Positions 52,701-63,680 of a stretch of 64,000 nt of DNA are shown here, in pieces. The DNA is taken from the NCBI GenBank assembly GCA_034509925.1, contig CM067534.1:3041001-3105000 (forward strand). The letters run 5' to 3'. Made by a program: the position numbers and the translations under genes. Each line of letters begins with the position of its first letter. Within the stretch, counting starts at the first letter, position 1. Source of the stretch: Hirudinaria manillensis (lineage: Eukaryota; Annelida; Clitellata; Hirudinida; Hirudinidae). The notes beneath the pieces are model-generated. The model had not been told where the DNA came from and searched no databases. It saw nothing but the letters and a program-made list of their open reading frames with translations.

Positions 52701-55679
52701 ATTTGAATATGAATACCAGTTTCTACTTAATAAATCAAATCGTAAAGAGAAATCAAAACATAATCTCACGGACGAAACAATTATCACAAACATGTATTAC
52801 ATAAAAATTTGTATCATAATTATCATCGTGTATATTTATGTCTAATTATTACGACTATAATTATATATATATATATAATAAATTGGTAATAGCGATAATA
52901 TTATGTAACATAACGATAAATTGGATTGTTAAAAAATGATAATTTTGTAATATTATATTTTAACTATTATTATAATTTTTTAAATATTAGTTATTATAAT
53001 CATTGTTATAATTTTTATTATTATTACCTTATAATTGCTAATGTTATTACAGGAACTAATTTCAGAATTAATGATAAATTAATGAAAATAACGAAAATAA
53101 CGAAAATAATAAAAGTGTGGAATAAATCGAGTGGACGTCGGACGTTCTCTTCGAGTCGTCATCCCGGAAATTTCAGCTTCCATCAGGAAAACATTTGCAA
53201 CGATTGTCTGGAAATGGAGCAACAACATCATGCAACAAGACAACCACGCATACAGGCAAACTGACTGGCAGACATACTTTGTCACACATCCATACATATA
53301 GCCAAGCATTCACACACACTCGCACTTATAAAAACCGACAAACATAGATATTATATACCCAGCAGAGATACAATTATCTACTATTTAAAAATATTCATTC
53401 ACAACGACAAGATTTGAACGAAAGAACGTGTTAACGAACGAACGAAGGAACGAACGAAAGAAAGAATGAATGAATGAATGAATTAATGAATGAATGAATT
53501 AATTAATTAATTAATATGAATGAAAGAAAGAATGAATGAATGAATGAATGCAATTTCAGCAAAGCACAGTCTGAATTCATGAGATGATGCGTCACCCCCA
53601 ATATAACTCGATCGATGGTCGATAAGAGAAGCTCTTAGTAACACACGAAACATTAAGTAATAATATCCATTAATTAACTGATTAATTGATTAAGTGATAA
53701 ATAAATAACATAGCGATAAAATAACAACAACAAATAAACAATAAATATAATAATAATAATAATAATGTATTTATTTGAAAATTATAACTTGAACGTCAAA
53801 CAACTTTGGAGAGTTGAATGATGGCCGATGATGATTGTTCATCAGAAATTGGACAAGTTGACTGCAGGTCCACGATGGTGTACCTGTAGTGGAAATTCTC
53901 ACCTGCATTGATTTGCTTACATTCGTCATCATCATCATCATCTTCATCGTCGTCATCGTCATCATCGTAATCATCATCAGGATAACATTCGACATCATCA
54001 TCATCAGCTTCATAAGTAGAATAAACCATCGTCGTCGTCATCATCAACGCAGAATCAATGTTCATGTTTCAAGTGGATTCTTGTGCGATAAATGTAATAA
54101 AATGTTCTCTTTTTTTTCTGCTTCTAAAAAAAAGAAAGACACCCAATCGGATTAAAGCACCTGTTGAAGAGGGCGTGGTCAGAGCCCTCGTGGTCGTCAT
54201 GGTGATCCATCGTCAACAAATTCATCAGTCCGTTCATCTGGTCAACATCCCCGAGAAAGGACCCAATCTTTTAGAGGACATTTAATTGATTAAATGTCAA
54301 TAAATCCCAATAAATATTAAATAATAATTTTAGGATTAAATTTTTTTGAAAAGTATTATGCTGTTTAATAAAATAATGTAAACAACAATTTAAATTTCTT
54401 TTAAAATTAAATTATTAATATAAATAATTGAAACAAAATCAAATAAAACATTTGGAAACACACGTTTTCCTGCTTTTCCGAATAAACCACGTATCCGTAA
54501 AAGTCAACAAGCAGACAAGAGACGTTCTGAAATTAATTAATTAAATAAATAAATTAATTAGTTAGTTAATCAACATTAAAGTTAATTATTAATAATAATT
54601 TAATATTTACATAATTTAATTAAATTATCATAAGCAGTCAATAAAATGTTGTTCATGATATTGACAAATTTATAATAATAATTTTTAATATAATATAATA
54701 TTATATAATATAACCATAATCAATAATTTATATTTACCTGGAATGATCATTAAAGTATATAAAGTATATAATGTAATAATGGTAATTATCAATGCAATTA
54801 AATAATTTATAATGTATAATTTTAATAATTATAATTATAAAATATCAAATTTAAAACTGAAATAAAATGCGGAATATCGACCACTTGAAAACCATGAGAT
54901 CCAGTGCAAACAGATTAAATTGAATTAAATGAGGCTAGAAAATCAATTGAGAGGATGATGATGATGATGATGATGACAATGATGTTGATGATGATGTTGG
55001 AGGCATGTAGGCAATCAAAATCGTTTGGCCTGAAGACTTTTGAACTTCTAAGTGAACTTGACTCGACAACCTGACGACATTACGAACGTCATCATCGCTC
55101 GCCAGTGGCGTCACCATCACTTCTTTCGTCATATCAATCATCGCCATCATCATCGTCATCATCATCATCAACACGACCACTACCATCAGACATATCATCA
55201 CCATAACCATAACCATAACCATCGTCGGCGTCATCATCGTCACTTACCTCGTAAGTGCAGAAATTATCGCAGAAGTCTCCGCACTTGCCATCATCATCAT
55301 CATCACGACCTCCAACGCCGCCATCTTCCTCATCGTCGTCGTCGTCATCCTCAACGTCCGAACATTCGGGACTAACGGCTCTGAAGAGTAATTCCTCGAT
55401 GATGTCAACCCTCAGGGCAAGTCCAAGGACCGCAAGCACGGACTTCTCGGTCGAGTCCGTCACGGGTTTACTTGCCACGATGATCGGGTCCGTGCTACTG
55501 GAATCTACCGTGAACATTAGTTAAGACTACCGATGTTATGAAGTTAATAATATCGATAATATAATAATAAATAATTAAAATAATAATATAATATAATTAA
55601 TGATTGTGATAATTGTAACGACTTCACACTTATCATCACTACCAAGACCGTTACAAGAATAATAGTAATAGTAATAGTA

Positions 55680-55754
<75 letters not shown>

Positions 55755-57517
55755 TAAATAATAGCAATAAATAACGATTACAATAACAAAAATATAATAT
55801 AATGATATATTATAATACACTAAAATAAATTAATGTTAATTATGAATGTTGCCATCATATCAGCCGAAATGTGTATAATAAAATGTAACAATTATTTTAT
55901 AATTTACATTTTATTATAATATAATAAAATTAATTAATAATATAATAATAATAAATAATAATATAATAAAACACTTTGATATAATAGTAATTTATTAATA
56001 TTATTATTATTATTATTATTATTAACAATCGGTCCACACTTTCCAATGAAGGCACTGTAAAAGTAATAATTGAAGATCCGTGATGCGAGGTTAACTTGTA
56101 AAACAATTGGTCTCTTGCTGAGGCCTGATTCTTCATTTGAGTCCTAAGAAGTTAATTAATTAATTAATTATTATAATAAATTTAATGTTAGAATTAATAA
56201 TTGTAATAATTATGTAATTATTTATTAAAAATTTAATCGTGAGTTTATAACAAATTGTACAAGTATTTCATCAAGTATGATTGCTTATTTATAAAAAAAT
56301 GTAATTATTTTATTTTCTTACATTTTTACAATTAATTGATATTATTTATTAAATTGATTAATAATAGTAATGGGGTCATAAACATAATTAATTAATTAAT
56401 TGTGTTTGGGCAAGTAATTCATTGATTGCTATTGATTGTATTATTGCATATTAATTAATTAATTTATATATTTATGGAGTTACTAATTAATATTAATTAA
56501 TTGCATATATTTATTTATTTCATTATTCCAATTTTTATTTTCATTCATTCATTTATTTTTTCTGTTATCTATAAATAAATAAATAAATAGATAAATAGAT
56601 ATTTATATATAAATAAATAGAAACATATTTGCAGGATAACCGGAGTTTATGGGAAGGTATGAAGTTGTTTTAAAATAAGTTTTTGAATCGTGTGATTTTA
56701 TGAATTAATTAATCGTTATTAGATAGATTTATTAAATTGTGGATTGTTATATTTATATTATAGATTTATTAAATTGTTTTACACTTCGAAGAATTGTAAA
56801 GGTTACATTTTTCATATTTAAATTTGTAAATAGGCATTTTTAATTTAATATTTTAGGGAAGCCTACTCTTAAAATCCTTCAGATGATGAAATGGCTTTTT
56901 AAATATTCATCAAACAAATTTTCTCGGAATAAAAAATTAATTAGACTCAATAACGATAAATTTCGTCATCCGGAGTGCAACCAGCCGGCAGCATATTTTC
57001 TTTTAAATTGTAAAAAAAAAATAATAAAAGAATATTCCTTTTCTTTTAATATTAAAAAAATTTTACTTAAAAATCTTGTGAAAATAACAAAGGAAATATT
57101 AACAATAGATCGGACGTCGGGTTGACAGGTACGTATCGACTCAGCCCCCCTCGTGTTGCAAGGAATACGAGCTCCAACTGCTGGAGTCTGCCAGGAAGAG
57201 CAAAACAAAGCAAAAAAAAATGGTCACTTAAAGGAACTGCTGTTGTGAAAGAAATTGGATTAATTTCGACAGAAAATCATGAAAAATGCGGATTGCTACT
57301 TTACTACATTCAGTTAATTACATCGTCGTCATCATCATCATCGTCATCGTGCTCTTCATCATCATCATCATTATCGTCGTCATCGTCATCACCTCCGTTG
57401 ATGCGTCCGTGAAAGCACCTTGTTCCACTTGTCGGGAATCATCTTCGTTGTTGTGACGTCATTAAGAAGAAGTTGAAGGAGCTTCACGTCACCTGTCAAC
57501 ATCATCGTCGTCATCGC

Positions 57518-57549
<32 letters not shown>

Positions 57550-57972
57550 ACATCATCGTCGTCATCGTCATCGTCATCATCATCATCAAAGTAATCATCA
57601 TAGCCATCATCACCATCATAATCATCAACACAATCACCGTCGTCATCATCATCATCACTACAATCACTGTCATCATCATTATCATCATCGACATTCATTG
57701 CGAAGTGTTATGGGGCGAGCAATTGATTTCTTATTGAATTGGCTTCAACGTCACCATATGAATATGTAAATGATGTCCTATGAATATGTAGATTGGACAA
57801 AGCATATTATTGATTATGTTAAAGTCAAAATTATATTTCAAAGGTTTCAAACATCAATATTTTAGAAATTATTCAATAATTAAATTTAACAAAAAAATTA
57901 ATAAAAAATCCGGATGTTGCAATGCGCCATTAAACAAGAAATAAAATGAAATATTAAAGAATTAATAATAAT

Positions 57973-58015
<43 letters not shown>

Positions 58016-61000
58016 TTAATCGATACATGTGCAATAAATGTATTTTTTACAAAAATTATTTCTTACTTATTTATTTATCTATTTATTAATTTATTTATTT
58101 TTATCAGTATTTATTTATCAAATCATTAACGAATAAATTAAAATATCGAAGAATTAGAAAATAAATAAAATAAGATGATTCACATTTTGAGCGGATCACG
58201 TGAGCCTTGTCTTTGTTATCGTAGATGAAATTTATGAAGTCCTCGTTCTTATCAGTTGTACAGTATTTCCTGTCATATTATAATAATTATTTGTTATCAA
58301 TATAAAATTAATTATTATTATCAATGTTATAATTATTATTTAACGATATGATACTAGGTATTATTGTTATTATTTTTTTATATTAAAATCATTAATTTTT
58401 AATATGTTAATATATAATCTAATTTTAATATATTATTACTATATACTATTATATTATTATTAGCTAAATATATGATTTGATCATAATTCTTGTCATATTA
58501 ATATTATTATTATTATTGTTATTACATAATCATCATCATCTGCATCATCATCACCTCATTATTGTCAAAGTTAATATAAATTGTTAATCAAAATGTTATT
58601 ATTGTGCTGCTTTTGATTTTAATTCATATTCTTTTTAATATAATTTGTAACAACAAATCCCTTCATCCTGATAATTTATGCTTTTTTGAATAAGAAAAGA
58701 AAAAAAAATCACAAAAAAGCCTCTGTCGAAGATCACGTGACAATTGGATCATCAATCACGTGACCTTTCGAAGGTCGTAAGATCAAGGTGAAGGTTTCAA
58801 AGTCGTTGTGAGAAGAGGAAGGAACGAGAACCATGATAATGACGACAACGACGATGATGATGGTGATGGTGATAATGATGATGACGACGACGACGATACG
58901 ATGATGATGATGGTGATAATGATGATGACGACGACGACTGCCGACTGGTGACGATGGAAGCTCACCATTGAGCAATGGTGAAGTTTGTGTTTTTAAGGTT
59001 CCAAAGATCTGAAAATTATAATATGTAAATTATCTATCATTATATTTTAATAAATTATATATTATATTTTAATAAATTATGTATTATATTAAAATAATCC
59101 GATCATTCAGTTGTTGCGAAAATTTTAATTTATTTTCTAATTACGTAATTTTTGTTGTTTATAATTTGAGAAAATTAACGGGCAAAAATATTATTTAATA
59201 TTAATTAATTAATATTATTTAATAAATATGATATTAAAATTTTTATCAGCGCAGAACATGGAAGTGAAACGAGATTATGAAGCTCTTAAAGTTGAGGTGC
59301 TAATGGACCTCAAGAGATGACGACGACGATGATGATGACTACGATGACGATGACGACGATGATGATGGTTATGCTGATGATTGTTACCTTCGTAAATGCC
59401 AGGGTTCGAAAAGAGGTCAGAAATGTTGGACGAATGGAACTCTCCATAACCAACCGGAAGTGACAAACCTATCCTGTTTGGATGCGATGAGGTTTTAATC
59501 ATAACAATTACCACCATCATCGTCGTCATCATCATCGTAGTTGTTGCGCGACGTCATCGTCATCATTACCATCATCAACGTCATCGTCATCGTCATTGTC
59601 ACCATACTTGAATGGAGAGTTTTCCAGTGTAGAAAAGTGAAAGACATTCTTGCTGAGAATGGCAACTTTCTAACAATTACAAAAAAAATTGTCAAGTGGA
59701 TTTTAATAATTCAAATAAAATTCTATTTAAAATTAATAATAAGATTCTCAAGAATGAATTTTAAAGTGTAAAAAACTAAATAAAGTTATGTCATTATAGA
59801 ATTAATAACAACATCAACAACAGCAACTATAAACAAATAAAAAAATAAGGCAATAATGAAGTAATAACAACAACACCGACAATCAATTATTTGGAAGCCA
59901 CTGATTTTCCGGTAACCAATGGCAACCACCAACCTCCCTGGTCAGCGTGGTCAGGGTTTCCATGACGACGTTCCCATCGGACGCTCTCATCATGTTCCTT
60001 TTTAGCTGTGAAGTATGGCATCATCGTCATCATCGTCGTCATCGTCCTCATCATCATCGTCGTCGTCATCATTATCATCGTCGTCGTCGTAGTAGTAGTA
60101 CTTTATGTCATCAGGTTTAATCATTAATGAATCAATTGCCTATTTAATAAAAATGAAATAAAAAATACAATGATTTTTATTGAAAACCGGAATTAAGGTA
60201 GCATAAATCATTTTAAACTAATTAAGTTAAATTTAATTAATTAATTAATTAATGAATTAAATTTCTTAAATAAGATGATGGTAATGATACCCTTCCCTTC
60301 CTGTCCATAACTTCCATCCTGTTGATGTCCAAAGCGTAGGAGGTTCTCATCGTCAGAAAGTCAGGCTGTAACAAGTTAAAGGTAATAGATAATAGAATTA
60401 TAATATCACTAATAATTATTTAATTATTATATTTTTTATATTAATTAATATTAATGATACTAATAATAACAGTGATAATGATGATGATAACAATAATAAC
60501 AATAATAATAATAATTTGCGCAGCCGACGAATAATAATAATAATTATTATTATTATTAATATTATAATAATAATTATTATTATTAATATTATCATAATAA
60601 TTAAAACCGAGCAAATTTCGTTGGCTGCACAAATGTCTAGCGAAATAGAAACAAATATTGTCAAACGTTTACGTTGGCCGCTGATGAATTTCAAGGTGTG
60701 GCTTTGTCTGGCTTTGTTTGGCTTTGTTTGGCTTCGGGGATTTGGAAGGTTTTATTGGTGGATCAGTTTAGTTTCGCTCAGTTTTACGTGACGTGGGCTT
60801 TTGTTTGGTGATTTATTTTTTATCTTTTTACGATTGAAAACGATGTCGGAATTCTTTGATTGGCCTGGATAGTTTACGTGATGTATATATATGTATGTTG
60901 TAAAATAATTTAAAATAATTTTTAAAAATAATAAATTTTAATAAATGAAATATTAAAATTACATAAGACTTGATTAAAAACTTAATAATCATAAAATCAT

Positions 61001-63643
61001 AAATAATATGAATGGATATTTTGCCTCTTGCAAACAATATAATAATTATTAGTTGTCTGAAAATACCATTTTTAATATTATTATTTAATATTATTATTAA
61101 TATATAATATTAAACATATATACATTATTATATACAAAATATGGTTCACTTATTAAAGAATGTTAGGGTGTAGTTTTAAAATTTAATACAAAATACAAAG
61201 TCAAAAACTTGAGAGGATTGTGGGAATGTTTTAATCTCGGAAATATCTTGAGAGGGACATCCATCTTTGAAATTAGAAAATGTTCGTTTGTTGTTTTTTG
61301 TTTTGTTTTTTTTTTTCACTTTAAAAGGCAAATTAACAAATTTAACATTTAAGAAGTTGGTTTTGTTGTGTTCATCAAATGAATTAATATATGACTATGT
61401 TGTTGTAAATATTTTATTTGTCCCGTTATTTGTCAAATGACGTGTCGGTAAAACATAAATTTAATGAAACTAATACGGTTGTGATATAAATAATAATAAT
61501 AATAATAATAATAATACATATATTTCTACAAAACCTGGGCCAATAGATTGGGATGAACCACAGTGAATCCACTGTTTGTGATGACGAACCAATAGCCGTT
61601 CACGCCAATCTGCAAACAGTTGGATGAATAATCATGAATAATCGATTAGCACCAATACATCAATATGCATCGGCTCTTGGAATAAATTAAATTTAATAAT
61701 AAATGGTTAATTTGAAAAATTTTGATTCTTTTAAATTTGTCTTTGGGCAAAACACACCTTGCAGCTGTTTAATATGCTAACGAATTCCTTAACGGGTAAA
61801 TCCGTCCCAGCCACTCCTAATAGTGCAGCCTGTGAGTTAATTAACATTCATGAATGACACTATTGATGTTAACAATGGTTGGTCAAAAATTATGAATAAT
61901 TAATTATAAGAGGGCGGTTAAGTTACCTTAACGGATGAGGAGTTGTACACGGGTGCTGCCATGGTCATTACCAGGCCGAGACCCTTTGAAGTAAATCATC
62001 ATCACAATCGGTCAGAAATGGCCCACGAAAATGTCTTTCATTAAATATTCATGAGGCGTAAGTGATAGTTCTGAGAAGGCGAGAATTTCTGGGGGACTCG
62101 TTATAGCCACGCCTCTTAGTTCATTCCAACACATTATAATAATGTTTCTTAGTGGTCATCAACTCTGCTGGAACTATTATTGTCGCAGCTGATTAATATG
62201 CAAGTGAAGCACCTAATTTGAGCCCTAATGAAAAAAGGATATTCAAGAAAATATAAGCAAAACTCCAGACGACAGCATTGATAACGTCTGAATGTTAATG
62301 AGCCACTTCATTACGCATGCATGAATGCATGCTTGATATTTTAATGAGGTCAACAGACTGGTTCGATGACGTCATAGTATGTGTTGCTCCAGGCTAGCTT
62401 GTTGCTTCTCCCCATGGACAACTGATGAAGATATTTCTGTTAATGATGTGGAATTCCATTGCAAATAGGCATCATCATCATCACCATCATCATCATTATC
62501 GTCATCATCATCGTCATCATCACTCCCACCTCCATCACCACCACCATCATCGTTATCGTCAATTACTATTATTAATAATAGACATTTGCAGGCCTGTTAT
62601 TAAACATTTTATCATCATCGTCGTCATCATCAACATCGTCATCATCGTCATCATCATCAGTTGTTATCATTAACACTGGGCATTCGCAGACCTGATACTT
62701 CGTCACTAATCAAATATTCAATGATTAGCGTCGTCCTGATGGGTATACTGAGCCCAGCAACGTTCTTTTAGCATTCGGAGCAGCCAGTAGCTCATTAATA
62801 ACAATAAGCTGATAATTAGTTATGAATTATTCAAGGCGTTTATGAATATGCAATGAGAACTACGACCCTTCGCTGTCGATCGTTTTCAGTCATAAAAAGC
62901 GATTTCGTTTCGTGAAAAAATTCTTACAAATACATTCACGAGGTATAATCATCATCACCATCACCATAACCGTCATCATCATCATCATCATCGTCGTTGT
63001 CGTCATCATCATCATCATCAACCTGAATGTGTTCGTGGACATCAGCGAATCCTGATATTCTGTAATAGGATCCTGGAAAAGCGAGTTGAAGTGTTGATGA
63101 CGATTACGATGATGTTGGAGATGATGATGACGACGACATTGATGATGATGTGATGATGATTCCTAGAAATAATAGCTCTCTCGAATAAATTTTTTATAAA
63201 ACAATGTAACAATTTTGGCAACTAAACAATTGCAAGTCAAACTATCAAAAATAAAAACTCTTTTAAAATTGATTTTACAAATTAATTCACGTTTAATGCA
63301 AATAAAAAATCTCCAATAATTAGTCCAAAATCATATTATATCAACGGCCAGTGATTAAAACCAATATTACAACATATTATGCGAATATTCAGATAATGAA
63401 AGGTTTTTTACAAAAGCTGTTTATCGTATTTAAAAATAACTTTAATTAATTTAAATATGAAATAATATTATAAGACGTAATATTATTTCAATATTAATAT
63501 TATATGACGTAATTATAAGCGACGTATAATTAAGTGAAATCATTTTATCTCGAATTGTTCACACATTATACAGCACTTGCCGTTAAAATGTAATAAAAAT
63601 AATTAAAAAAAAATAATTATAACAATAATAATAGTATTATCAT

Positions 63644-63680
<37 letters not shown>

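Noticed and set aside
54935-55243. Minus-strand ORF containing ILIAYMPP as an alpha2delta exon
   Set aside because: Its phases do not fit exons 16 and 18, while 54464-54526 supplies the expected strand with good splice sites.
57389-57769. Poly-His, poly-Met and poly-Asp proteins from trinucleotide tracts
   Set aside because: Frame-dependent readings of the same microsatellite within introns; only the tracts inside exons 16 and 21 are coding.
62690-62830. Possible exon between alpha2delta exons 2 and 3
   Set aside because: Several open frames and acceptors exist, but none supplies the expected residues in phase; 62359-62421 does.
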